Shown piece by piece: positions 1 to 9,156 of a stretch of 64,000 nt of DNA. Where the stretch lies: contig CALLPL010000021.1 in the NCBI GenBank assembly GCA_938015455.1, forward strand, positions 1 to 64,000, given 5' to 3'. This DNA is from an uncultured Candidatus Altimarinota bacterium (GTDB lineage: Bacteria; Patescibacteriota; Gracilibacteria; BD1-5; UBA6164). Made by a program: the position numbers and the translations under genes. The notes beneath the pieces were generated by a model. That model was not told the DNA's origin. It was given only the letters and a program-made list of their open reading frames with translations, and searched no databases. Every line of letters starts with the position of its first letter. Positions within the stretch are counted from its first letter, which is position 1.

Positions 1-794
1 CTCAACATCCTGACCATCAAAAAATTCTTATAGAATCTTTTGTCTCTCTCGCAAGTTCAGATAAATCACAGATTATCTTAACTACTCATACTCCTGCACT
101 ATGATGATTACTCCCTTTAAATAGTTTAAGATTTATCAGCGTAGAGAATAATGAGAGACTTGTTGAAAGTGGAAATGATGCTGTATTCACAAAAATAGCT
201 GATACTTTAGGAGTACTACCAGAACCAATATCAAAAGATGCAACAGCCTTGCTATTAGTAGAATGAAGATCAGATGTGGTTTTTATAAATCATACGAGTG
301 ACAAATTAAAAGAAGGATGATTTATAGGCAATACATTTTGAGATAAGAGAATAGCAATTGTTCCTGTCGGATGATGTGGAAATATTAAGTCTTGGAGGAC
401 TATGCAATTAGCAACACAATTTAATATACCATATTGTGTAATGTTAGACTCTGATAAATGACACGGTAATGAAAGTAATATGATACAAACAATTGCTGAT
501 TTACATAGCGAGGGAATTAAGGCGTATTCGACACAGAAAAGAGAACTAGAAAATTATATACATCTAGATTGTCTTTGACTACCTGCGTGAAGTAGCTTTT
601 CTTTTTCAGCTACTTGTGATGCAAAACAACTAATTGCTCAAGAAAAATCTTCTTCTAAGAGATATGTAATAGAAGATTATTGGACTTCAATGACTGTGGA
701 TCAAATTAGAGAAGTTGAAAAATATCAAGAGTGAGGAGAAGACAAATATGAATTTACAGAAATGTTTCAGGATTTTTTATCTTTAGTTGATTAA
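1..794 (+). CDS. OLD-family ATP-dependent endonuclease, C-terminal part (5' end outside window)
   Basis: The reading frame is open from the window edge to TAA at 792. The first residues carry the end of an ABC-type ATPase domain, with an H-loop-like IILTTHTPAL segment. A TOPRIM nuclease domain follows: the acidic LLVEGRSDVVF strand, a glycine-rich PVGGCGN turn and the VMLDSDKGHGNE strand with the DxD pair. This ATPase plus C-terminal TOPRIM order defines OLD nucleases, which include phage-exclusion proteins and GajA of Gabija. Nine or more Gly positions are UGA. The partner gene, if any, would be upstream. No UvrD-like helicase follows within the window, so a Gabija pair cannot be claimed. 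The neighbouring Mrr gene is convergent. Confidence 0.85.
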
Positions 795-917
795 AGTTGG
801 ATTAAAAAGTATTTAAAAAGCTATATAGTCTCGTTTATACGTAGTTTTTATATAATTTTGATGCTGATATAGTATTAAGTGAAAAAAATGTAATTAAAGT
901 GAAATTTTAGCTTGTAG

Positions 918-1730
918 TTAAACATATAGATTAATCCCTTTTATATATTCATTAGCATATTGTAAAGTCTTTTCTATTTCTATTTTTTGAAATTCGTTTT
1001 CATAAAGTGCACTTTTAAAGGCATCAAGGCTATGGGGTCTTTTTCTAGAGAGTAGTTCAAGAACACTGTCATTAGTAATATCCTCAGATGTATAAATATG
1101 AGTCTTTTTCATTATATTATATCGAATATTTTTCAGTGTCTTTAGGAGTTCATCTTCTTGAGAAGAAAAGAGTTTTCATTGAGCAGAGATGGTTTTCTCT
1201 TTCTTTCATTTATTAAAGATCTGATTGTATTTTTTAGGCATTTCATTTCGTATATCCTTTTCAAATTGTTCTAAATTATATTGTGAATACATTTTAGCAA
1301 TATTTGAGTAGTCTTTCATTGAAATAGCTTCTTTATTAGCAAATTGTTTTGCTGGGATGGTAAAACAAGAAGTAGTTATATAGTAAGCTGTAGTACTAGG
1401 AAAGTCAGAGAGAATATGGTAAATTCATCATACAAAAGCTCTAATATCATTTACTCAAAAGTTCTTACTAGCGTGTTTTTTACATTGAACTATACAATAT
1501 TGCGGAGTTCAATCTGTGTTTTTACGTATGCCTTTAAGATCAATCCCTCAATCTGGAGAATAAGTTGAGGTAGGCATTGTCATTTTATACCCAAGAATCT
1601 TCTCAAAGAAAAATAATACATAGTATTCAAAACCTGTTGGAGTAAGTCTTTTACGAATATTATATACTTGAAAAGCACGTTCCTCGTTTCAATCTAGGTC
1701 GTATATAAGTTTTGCTAATTCGGAATTCAT
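918..1730 (-). CDS. Mrr-type restriction endonuclease with C-terminal HRDC-like region
   Basis: This is a 270-residue protein read through several UGA(Gly) codons. Residues about 30-130 form a PD-(D/E)xK fold of the Mrr_cat type: GGIDLKG supplies Asp64 and VQCKK supplies the Q82-x-K84 variant typical of Mrr enzymes. The C-terminal part, about residues 220-265 (LLSRKRPHSLDAFKSAL), resembles an HRDC helical domain. Mrr proteins cut DNA with foreign methylation. No methyltransferase is adjacent, which fits a modification-dependent (type IV) enzyme. The gene is convergent with the OLD-like gene, with 123 bp between them. The start at 1730 is the first ATG of the frame and begins MNSELAKLIYD. The nuclease class is well supported; the substrate is inferred. 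Confidence 0.85.
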
Positions 1731-1872
1731 TGAAAAATAATCATTAATATGAGCATATTATATCATATATGTGCTAAAAATCTCAAATTTCTCATATGAC
1801 CACGAGATTTCTATTAAAAAAGTACTTGTAACGCGTTACAATATGATTTTTATATAAATATTAAGTTCATTA

Positions 1873-1901
1873 TTGTTTTTTTATTTTCTGAGTATTATAT
1901 A
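1873..1901 (+). promoter_or_regulatory. Putative sigma70-like promoter of the structured RNA
   Basis: TTGTTT at 1873-1878 and TATATA at 1896-1901 are separated by 17 bp. A start some 4-8 bases downstream would fall at the first bases of the long stem beginning at 1905. The region is AT-rich, so chance matches are likely. The support is the fit to the RNA boundaries. Confidence 0.4.
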
Positions 1902-1904
1902 TGT

Positions 1905-2014
1905 GCGAAACCTAAATAACTTAACCCCACAAAATGGTAAAGATGGCGACTTGTATGCTATCTACTATTTTGTGGTTAGTTTTAGGTTTCGCGACTGTAC
2001 AAGTCGCCTTTTTT
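1905..2014 (+). ncRNA. Candidate small structured RNA with mutually exclusive stems (unknown family)
   Basis: A perfect 12-bp arm pair (1905-1916 with 1981-1992) continues inward, after small bulges, into a 9-bp pair (1927-1935 with 1967-1975). Inside, GATGGC and GCTATC (1942-1947, 1958-1963) can close a small hairpin whose loop contains GACTTGTA. The 11 bases 1945-1955 are perfectly complementary to 1998-2008, outside the main stem, giving a pseudoknot or antiterminator pairing. Bases 1991-2007 can instead form a compact terminator hairpin followed by T6. A promoter-like sequence sits just upstream and no convincing ORF covers it. It could be a free-standing sRNA or a leader controlling the lipoprotein gene that starts 35 bases later. 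I do not recognise an Rfam family. Confidence 0.6.
1991..2014 (+). terminator. Intrinsic terminator at the end of the structured RNA
   Basis: GCGACT (1991-1996) pairs with AGTCGC (2002-2007) around a 5-base loop, followed by CTTTTTT. Its 3' arm is the same sequence that can pair with 1945-1955, so formation of this terminator competes with the longer-range pairing. Confidence 0.7.
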
Positions 2015-2048
2015 ATTTGTTAAAAATCTAGGTATGTATATTTCAAAA

Positions 2049-2762
2049 ATGAACATAAAAACCACCTGTATTATACTAGTAATATTATTAATTTTTACTG
2101 GTTGTTGAAGAGTAGAAAATACTATTAACGATATCGGTAATATAAAAGAAGAATCAAAAACACTAACTCAAGTAAAAGAAAAAGTCGTCATTCAGAAGGT
2201 AGAAGAATCTCCAAAATTTAATCTTGAAGTGGCTATAGATAATAAATTTATAGGTTATTGAGAGGTGCTATCAGAAATAGATAGTAATTTAAGCGATATA
2301 GATATATCAATGAATGTATATTCTTTCGAATACCAAACTAGCCCTTTCAATCAAGAATATAACGGTATAGATTACAGTATGTGGTACGGTGAAACAATAT
2401 TGAGCAAAGAGCATAGTAATTCAGATTTAAATTTTTGAAAGGATATGCCTCTGAAACTAGATACAAATTGAGCTCTAAAAAATAATTTTGTCTTATTTCA
2501 CGATTCAGTTAAGAATAAAAATTTTACCCAAGCTGAGTTGAATACTTTAAAAGAAAGCCCTAACTTTAAGGATGGGAAAATTTATAATCATTGAATGGCA
2601 AAAAATGTTTTTAGTAAAGAAAAAAAAGTCAAAATTGAGTATGTGATATATAAATCAGATATAGAAAAGAATAGTATAGACTACGATAATGTATCAGTAC
2701 CAGAAATATGCAAAAAGTCTAGTAATCAAATATCTTGTAGTGCAGAAGTCACTTATAATTAG
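2049..2762 (+). CDS. Putative lipoprotein, unknown function
   Basis: This 237-residue protein has an N-terminal hydrophobic stretch ending in a lipobox-like LIFTGCG (Cys about residue 19), so it is probably exported and lipid-anchored. After the anchor comes a charged, coil-prone segment (about residues 25-60). The remaining part is rich in Asp, Asn, Ser and Lys and has two cysteines near the C-terminus that could pair. No catalytic motif is recognised. UGA codes Gly at least five times, including the residue right after the lipobox Cys. It lies 35 bp after the structured RNA and 94 bp before the 769-residue orphan, in the same direction, so a functional link with either is possible but unproven. 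Confidence 0.7.
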
Positions 2763-2856
2763 ATATTAAATTTTTATTAAAAAATATTTTTGTTTTTTTA
2801 TAGCTGTTTATCAGGTATATTATAAGTAGTAATTCAATTATTTTTAATATGAAATT

Positions 2857-5166
2857 ATGTTGGACGATTCAAACAAAATTAAATTTGAATATTTAGAAGA
2901 CACTCTTTTAGAAATTGAAAATTTAGATAAAGAGGTTCTTTCTTTTATGTTCTTGAAAAGAGTACAAAGTTCGTTTTTTGTACTAGATTCCTCAGAGAAA
3001 TGAACTTTTGATACTTTAAGTAGTATTATTTTTGATCTTACTAAGACTGAAGTTCCTAAGGAAGTTATATTAAATATAGAAAAATGGATTTGAATAACTT
3101 GAAGTTATATATTTCCCTTTTTAAGGTCTGAGCAATATGTATATAATATAAATTGAGCTTGAAACACTGATATTGAAAATTATTTAAGAAATTTTAAAAC
3201 AGATATATATCCGTATTTGTGCATTATGCCAGTAAAGAATAAATATATTTTGTTTACTGACATAAAAGAAGAACATATTATTAAATATTTACCAAAGTAC
3301 AATTTTAACGAACTCCATAAAATTATACCTAAAATGATTGATTCGTTGAAGGATAAGGTGGATGGAAAGAAGGTAGATATAAAAGAGATGGGTGTATCAT
3401 TCCCGTTGTCAATGATATGATATCATTCACATATTCAGAATAAGTTAAAAAAATGAGTAAGTATATCTAACGATATTAGTTTTATAAATCTCATTAAGTA
3501 CTGATTGTTAGATTACCTGAAGATAAAAACAAAATATACTATATCTTTTAATAATGACAGAGAGAAAAATAAGTTCAGGCTTCACTGAAAATTATTTGAT
3601 ATAACTGAAGCAAAAATTAATAACGAAGTTCTAGAGCATCTAGAATTATTTATCGATGATATATCAATTAATTTAACAAGTTGAGAAAAAAGAGATAAGA
3701 AGGGTATTTTCAACCTTCCGATATATATAGTATCTTGAAAATACAGTTACAGAAAAGAGGATTGATATCCCTTGTTAAATTATGATTCTGTTAAAGAAAA
3801 ACTTACTCTGAAATTACCAGAGCTTCCTGAAAGTCTATTAGTGACTTGAATTTTCCCACAATATTTAAAGCTTTTAGATTGATCAGAGGTTGCTTATTTA
3901 AAGTATATGGAAGATGTAAAAAATTGAGAAGAGATTGAAGACTATGATTTTGAAAGTGATTTTTTTAAAGAAAACAAGCAATGATTTCTTCACGAATTTT
4001 TAAGAGAGATAAGAAATAGATCTACTAATATGTATACATACATCAATGAGGATAAAGGTTGAACTAACCCAAGCTTGAATGTATCAGATTTTTTCATTAC
4101 TGCTAGATTATGAGAGAACAATCAAGAATATTTACTAAACATAACTGATCCAAAAACAAAAAGAGGTAAAGATAAACATATACTAACTATTGATATATAT
4201 GAGTTGTCTTATACTGATTTTGAATGGGAAAGGATTAGTCAAAGTATAATAGATTTTGATATAGTAAAAGATTCTAAAAAAATTGGGAGTTTAGAAATAA
4301 ATGATAAAAGTAATTGAAAATATTCACAAATAAACCTTGTAAACAATATTGAGCAGATTACGGATACTGTTTTGAGAGTTGACAATATTGAAGTCACTAA
4401 AAGAAAAGGTAAGTGAAAAGTAGACTATTATAATAAACCCTCTCAATTTAAAGATTTTAAGTATATCCCTAGTGAATTGAAATTTGAGGATTTGATCTCT
4501 CTTGCATTTATAAGACTTTTGAATATTTCGACTCATTGAAATTGTGCTATGTTTTGAGGAAAGGGAATCTCATCAAAAAGCAGAGAATTAGCTGATATTA
4601 TTTCAGTAAAAATAAATAATGAAGATGTTCTTCTGGATTTATATCATATGAAGATAGCGCCTTTCACTCAAACAAAAACTTCTCTTCTAAAGTCATCCTT
4701 TAGTCAGTATACACAAGTGGTTTGACAAGCATTAGAAAAGTCTAAAGCGTTTATATATAAACAAACAATAGAAGAAGTATTTGAATGAATTGAGTCATAT
4801 TTTCTGAATAATGAGGAAAAAGCTGATAATTATGAAATATTCGAAACTATAACTAAAAAACTCCCTAGTAAGGTGAAAAATTTACACGTGGTTATTTACT
4901 TTGCCGTTAGATATGAAGACTATTTTTGACCAATAGAAAGTATTGATAGATTGAGAAAGGACACATTGGAAGTAAATTGGAAAAGATTAAAAATGATTAG
5001 TGATATTTTTAACTCTAATGTTAGTAACATTGAACTCCCTGGTTGATTTGGTATAACTCTAAAACTGGGATTAATAATATCTAAAATACCTGATGAATGA
5101 CCTTTAGGAGCAACAAATAATTCCATACATTCAATAAATGATGTTTCGAATCTATTTGTAGATTAA
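2857..5166 (+). CDS. Large orphan protein of the integrated element
   Basis: This is a 769-residue protein continuous through more than 25 in-frame UGA codons, which makes a chance ORF implausible. The sequence is acidic to neutral, Asp/Glu/Lys/Ile-rich, with no signal peptide or membrane segment, so it is likely cytoplasmic. The start ATG at 2857 is chosen because the overlapping ATG at 2849 runs into TAG. No Walker, nuclease or helicase motif stands out. The C-terminal part contains a glycine-rich stretch (LPGGFGITLKLG) and ends in an unstructured tail. Its stop overlaps by 3 bp the stop of the convergent tyrosine recombinase. It could be an effector or an accessory factor of the element. 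I do not recognise the family. Confidence 0.75.
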
Positions 5167-5771
5167 AGGGCCATTTTTGAATTTTTCTCAAGTTTTCTAT
5201 AAAAATCATCCATTTGTGAAGTAGTGTATGAGAAATACACCATAGTAGATTCTATTCTTTTGTGTCATAGAAAATATTGTAAATCTTTAATATCAAAACC
5301 CGAAGATGCAAGAGCTATTGCACAAGAATGCCTGAAAGAATGAGGATGTTTTTTATCATCAGGAATACTTGAGATTTGAGATAAATATTTATCACATAGG
5401 TGCGTAACGGTAGCTCAACTAAAAGGACGTGATATACGTGAAATAAACAGGTGTTTTTCGCTATCTTTGATGTTATATGTCCTAATATATTTATCGAGTA
5501 TCTTTTTCCTAGTTGAATCAAGACGAATAGTATTGTTTACGCTTCCTTTCTTTCGTATCACAAACAACTCTCAAGTCTGTGGATTATAATTTCATAATCT
5601 AATGAGTCCTATTTCAGAGGCACGAAGTCCACAATAATACAGGATATGAAATACACATAAATCTCTGAGATAATAAGGATTTCAGAGATCTTTTGTTTTT
5701 TCAATAGTGGAAAATATCTTGCGAATTTCTTTGTCTGTAAAGTACTTAATGACATTCTCTTGTTTTCTCAT
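5163..5771 (-). CDS. Tyrosine recombinase, catalytic domain only
   Basis: This 202-residue protein has the full active-site set: Arg50 in CGLRASE, a beta-hairpin Lys region around residues 73-75, H144-x-x-R147 in PHSFRH, His170 in LGHK and Tyr179 in TMVYFSY, nine residues after His170. Full-length integrases and Xer proteins are about 300 residues; the N-terminal SAM-like core-binding domain is missing here, and the protein starts at MRKQENVIKYFT. Such short forms can still act in inversion or cassette exchange, or be remnants. It lies in the same element as a serine recombinase, so it is either a second mobility enzyme or a DNA inversion and resolution function. The stop overlaps the convergent orphan's stop. 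Confidence 0.85.
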
Positions 5772-6225
5772 AATATTTTGTTTAAAAGTAAGCTCGAAAC
5801 TGAAAGTATTAGAATTCTTTGAGTTTGGATTATTAGGGGATTTGTTTTACATAAAGGAGTTCTAAGGGTTTTCGAAAGAACTCGTATATGAAACTGAAAA
5901 AACTAGGAGAAAAACAGTGTATTTTTGAAGTAATCTGAAGTAACAAAAAAGCCCATATAATTATGGACTTTGCAGGAAACATCGAATTGTATTGGTACAT
6001 AGGGATATTTTATGTACTTTTAGAGAAGACGCAAATTATCATATTGGGATTTATATCCCATCAAGTAAAGGTGATTTTAACACTTTTATCTGTTCTATGT
6101 ATTACGATAAGAAATACATTGTAAGTTTTAAAAGTTCCATAACTTTTATATGTTTTATAAGTTTGTAATTTTGATTCATTCATTTTTATAATAAAATAAA
6201 GATAATATTTATTTTATTATATGAG
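5772..6225. other. Intergenic stretch between divergent recombinase and regulator genes
   Basis: This 454-bp AT-rich region lies between the starts of the tyrosine recombinase (minus) and the winged-helix gene (plus). It must hold both promoters. It includes a weak 78-codon ORF (listed separately). No att-like repeats, terminators or RNA structure stood out beyond short palindromes such as GGGATTTATATCCC near 6047-6060. Confidence 0.4.
5888..6124 (+). CDS. Possible small protein, doubtful
   Basis: A 78-residue frame that crosses one UGA. The N-terminal half is mixed and charged (MKLKKLGEKQCIFEVIG). The C-terminal half is hydrophobic and could form one membrane segment, ending LLSVLCITIRNTL. 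There is no recognised family and no clear ribosome binding site. At this base composition, with only two stop codons, an open frame of this length is expected by chance fairly often. It is listed only because it is the sole candidate in the gap. Confidence 0.25.
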
Positions 6226-7080
6226 ATGACTAATACATTTTTTGAAAAATTCTCTGATAATGATTTATCGGAGATATTATATTACTTAGAGGTAGGAACT
6301 CAGAAAGATAAAATACACTTTGTATCTCAGGCTTGATATGACTGAAATAAATGAGAATATTTCGTTGATGTCCCCACTACAAAAATTATTACTTTTATTG
6401 AAGAACTAGTACTATTATGAATAGTTCAAAAAACTTCAAATAACAAAATGATTCTAGATTCCTGGGATTCAAGTAAAGATTGTATCATAGATGGTGTTGA
6501 TGTTGAAAAACTGAAGGTACTCCTAAAGACGGCTAAAAAACTAAATGATTTTCCAAAAGAGACTCTCAATTTTATCAATTATTATGCTTGAATACTGAAT
6601 GGTAAAGACATCGTTTTAGAAAAAAAATCTCGTATTGTTCAATCCTCTAGCTTTGCTAATAATTCGATGCTGCTAAAGGTATTGCTTGTTGGAGATAGAA
6701 ACACGTACAAAGAACTCATACTCTATAATAAAATATACTTATCAGAAGAAGAAAAAGAATATATAGAGAAGGCTTTTCCTGAATCTTTCCAATTTCCAAA
6801 CCAGTTAGATTTTGACGAAAAAAGTTGATACTTTTACCTAAATGGTAGAGTAGTTAAAGGACTAAGTAAACAACCATATAGCTTCCTGTTGTGTTTATAT
6901 AAGAGAAGAGGAGAATCTGTATCGAATGCTAATATTATGAAATTTATATATGACTGAGAACCTCAACAGGAGAAAAAAGTAAATGAAACATTAACGAACT
7001 TAAAACGTAGACTCAAAGAAAAATCAGAAGAACTAGCTTCTATGGTAGATAAGACAGAAAATTGATACATTTTGCCATAA
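6226..7080 (+). CDS. Protein with C-terminal OmpR/PhoB-type winged helix
   Basis: This is a 284-residue protein. The last 90 or so residues fit the OmpR/PhoB effector domain: a short beta segment (YFYLNGRVVKGLS), the LLCLYKRRGESVS helix region, a recognition-helix region with VNETLTNLKRRLKEK and the closing wing ending ENGYILP, like the GYR hairpin of response regulators. The first 190 residues lack the receiver-domain aspartates and resemble nothing I know, so this is not a canonical two-component regulator. The upstream ATG at 6221 is rejected because it hits TAG. A strong terminator follows the stop. Probable role: transcriptional control of the element's mobility genes (inferred from position between the two recombinases). 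Confidence 0.65.
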
Positions 7081-7124
7081 TTTTGCCATAATTTTTTAGC
7101 GTATACTTTAAAATACTTTTTTCG

Positions 7125-7150
7125 AACCCCTCTGTAAATAGAGGGGTTTT
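7125..7150 (+). terminator. Intrinsic terminator after the winged-helix gene
   Basis: AACCCCTCT (7125-7133) pairs with AGAGGGGTT (7140-7148) around a 6-base loop, followed by a short T-rich run. It is one of the most GC-rich hairpins in the element. Confidence 0.8.
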
Positions 7151-7235
7151 GCCATTTTTATAGGTTCGTATTACTCAATTTATAGCCTAGAATAATAGAT
7201 GCTTAAGTATTTAAATCGTACTGGCATCGATGTTA

Positions 7236-7258
7236 GTCATAATTTTTTCTGTTATGAC
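7236..7258 (+). promoter_or_regulatory. Inverted repeat covering the start of the 43-residue ORF
   Basis: GTCATAA at 7236-7242 is repeated inverted as TTATGAC at 7252-7258, with nine T-rich bases between. The ATG of the following ORF lies within the right arm. It could be a protein operator (for example for the winged-helix protein) or an RNA hairpin that hides the start codon. Confidence 0.4.
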
Positions 7259-7385
7259 AAGAAAAAAAGAAATGCTAAAAGAATTTAGCAAAAAGCTACC
7301 AAAAGATTGAGAGGTAGCAAGAGAAAGTGTGTGAAGAAATCTCTATGATTTAATGCATATTTTTTCTGAAATCGAAAGTAACTAA
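7254..7385 (+). CDS. Small 43-residue protein upstream of the serine recombinase
   Basis: The frame begins MTRKKEMLKEFSKKLPKDG and ends HIFSEIESN, with two UGA(Gly) codons. It is basic at the start and predicted to be helical. It lies 70 bp before the recombinase in the same direction. Size, charge and position resemble small recombination-directionality or regulatory proteins that accompany serine integrases, but no family is recognised. The ATG lies in an inverted repeat. Confidence 0.45.
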
Positions 7386-7455
7386 TGGCTTTATAAAAGT
7401 CATTTGGAGACTTTATAGTCTCAAGTAAAATTTATATTTATAATTCTTTATTATT

Positions 7456-9156
7456 ATGAAAAATAGTAAAATGAATCTCGAAAATATCGAGTATGTAATT
7501 TATTGCAGAAAGTCCAGTGATGAAAGTTCAGGGAATCAAAAACAGTCGATTCCTGATCAAATAGAAGCGTGTATGAAGTATGCAGAAAATGAGTGTCTCA
7601 AGCTTATGTGAAAACCTACTGATTTTTCAGATTTTGAAACAATTAGCGATTTAAAGAAAGAAGATTTAGATAAGAGTCAGTTAAACAGGGATATCTATCA
7701 AAAGACGAGAAATTTATATATTATCAAAGAGCAAGAAACTGCGAAAATTGAATATAAAAGACCAAAATGGAGAAAGCTTATTAGTCTTGTGAAAAAATGA
7801 AAGATTAAAGGTATTCTGAGTTACGCTCCTGATAGGCAAGCGAGAAATATGCTAGAATGATGAGAGCTTATTACTCTTGTAGATAATAAGCGTGTTGCAT
7901 TGAAGTACTCAGATTTTCAATTTGAGGATTCTCCTAGTGGTAAAATGATGCTCTGAATTTGGTTCACATTATCCAAGCAGTACAGTGATAATCTTTCTCA
8001 CGTTATAACACGTGGTACTAATTCTAAAGTGAAGTCAGGAAAAGCTATATGAAGGTATAAAGCAGGATATAGAATAAATAGTTATTGATTTCACGAGCCA
8101 GATCCTAGATACTTTAGACTTATACAGGAGGCATTTCAGAAAAAGCTTCATTGAGTACCTGAATCAATTATAAAAGGCTATCTAGATGCAAATGGATATG
8201 AAAGAACTTATAAAAAACAAGGAAGAAAGGTTAAAATATCCTCTTCTATGTTGAATACGATGTTTCAAGATACCTTTTACTATGGCATATTTAAAAATTG
8301 AAGTGAGGAGTGTGACTTACGATCTCTAAGTAGTCATTATATGCCTGTAGTCTCTGAAAGTGATTTTATGCTTATAGCTCATATGCACGAGATAAACCCT
8401 ATTACTAAGTGAAAATCTAAGGTAAAAGATGATCATTCAGATGTAAGGGCATTTGAAAATGATTTTATTAAGACGGATGATAACTTTAACCTCACATTCT
8501 CAATACCCAATAAGTATAGGTATCAGAAGAAAATAAAAGAAGCTGCTAAGAGGTGAAAGATTCTTACACTTAGTGATGTTATGAAACCTCATCAGATGGT
8601 ATATACTTGTAAGCATAAAAGTAGTAAGTATAGAAATATCTCATTTAGTCAAAGAGAGATAGATAATGAAGTGATTAAGGCTTTTACTCATATAGGCGAC
8701 TGAAAAGAATTATTCAAAGAGTACTTGGCATTTTGTAATGAAGAACTCGATATATTAGAGAAAGATACACGAGAAAAAGTAAGGCTTCTCAATATGCAGA
8801 AATCTCGTTTACAGACTGAAAAGAAAGATTTTATCAAATCAGGTATGTGAGCAAAAGACGTTGAAGAACAGAAGGTTTACGATGAAGAAAGACTTTCTTA
8901 TGATAAGAAAATTGCAGTTATAGAAAGTGAAATTGAAGAGTTAGAGGATAATGAAAGAGATTGAATCTTAGAGTATGAGGTATTTACTAGTATGCTTACC
9001 AATGCTGAAAGTTACTATAAAAGGGCGACATATGTTCAAAAAGGAAAAATAGCGAAAATTTTGTTTTCGAACATAAAAATAAACACTAAAAAAAGGCTTA
9101 AGATACAGGTAAAACCTGGTCTTGAAACCTTCTTTAATTCTTCTTGGTGGAGCTAG
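7456..9156 (+). CDS. Large serine recombinase (integrase of the element)
   Basis: This 566-residue protein starts with a resolvase-type catalytic domain: VIYCRKSSDES provides the Y-x-R-x-S motif with nucleophile Ser20, followed by the KQSIPDQIEAC helix of the family. A recombinase domain (about residues 190-290, with a TFYYGIFKNG-like motif), a region where zinc-ribbon cysteines are largely degenerate (YTCKHKSSKY), and a long C-terminal coiled coil (about residues 430-500) follow, matching large serine integrases. The last codons (SSWWS, then TAG) are written by tmRNA gene DNA, overlapping ssrA by 12 bp on the opposite strand. It probably catalyses unidirectional integration at that site. Confidence 0.92.

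Larger units (their letters stand above)
1..9156. mobile_element. Right part of an integrated element ending in the tmRNA gene
   Basis: This accessory segment carries an OLD-family nuclease, an Mrr-type endonuclease, a structured RNA, a lipoprotein, orphans, two unrelated site-specific recombinases (tyrosine and serine type) and a winged-helix protein. It ends where the serine recombinase gene runs into the 3' end of ssrA. Integration into the 3' end of tmRNA or tRNA genes is a well-known habit of islands and phages. Core genes (uvrB) begin just beyond. The left boundary is not seen: no second copy of the tmRNA 3' end (the TGGTGGAGCTAG motif) was noticed elsewhere in the window, so it probably lies upstream of base 1. 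No phage structural or conjugation genes are visible in this part. Extent and mobility are inferred. Confidence 0.6.

Noticed and set aside
1-794. Complete Gabija (OLD/GajA with UvrD/GajB) system
   Set aside because: Only the OLD C-terminal half is visible and no helicase gene follows within the window.
1344-1568. Plus-strand ORF inside the Mrr gene
   Set aside because: It is the antisense of a well-supported nuclease and has no features of its own. The same applies to the other short antisense frames in uvrB, argS, gatB, metG, cysS and the PBP gene.
1905-2014. Retron or CRISPR-like RNA
   Set aside because: No reverse transcriptase, no Cas gene and no repeated spacer-repeat pattern nearby. 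Listed only as an unknown structured RNA.
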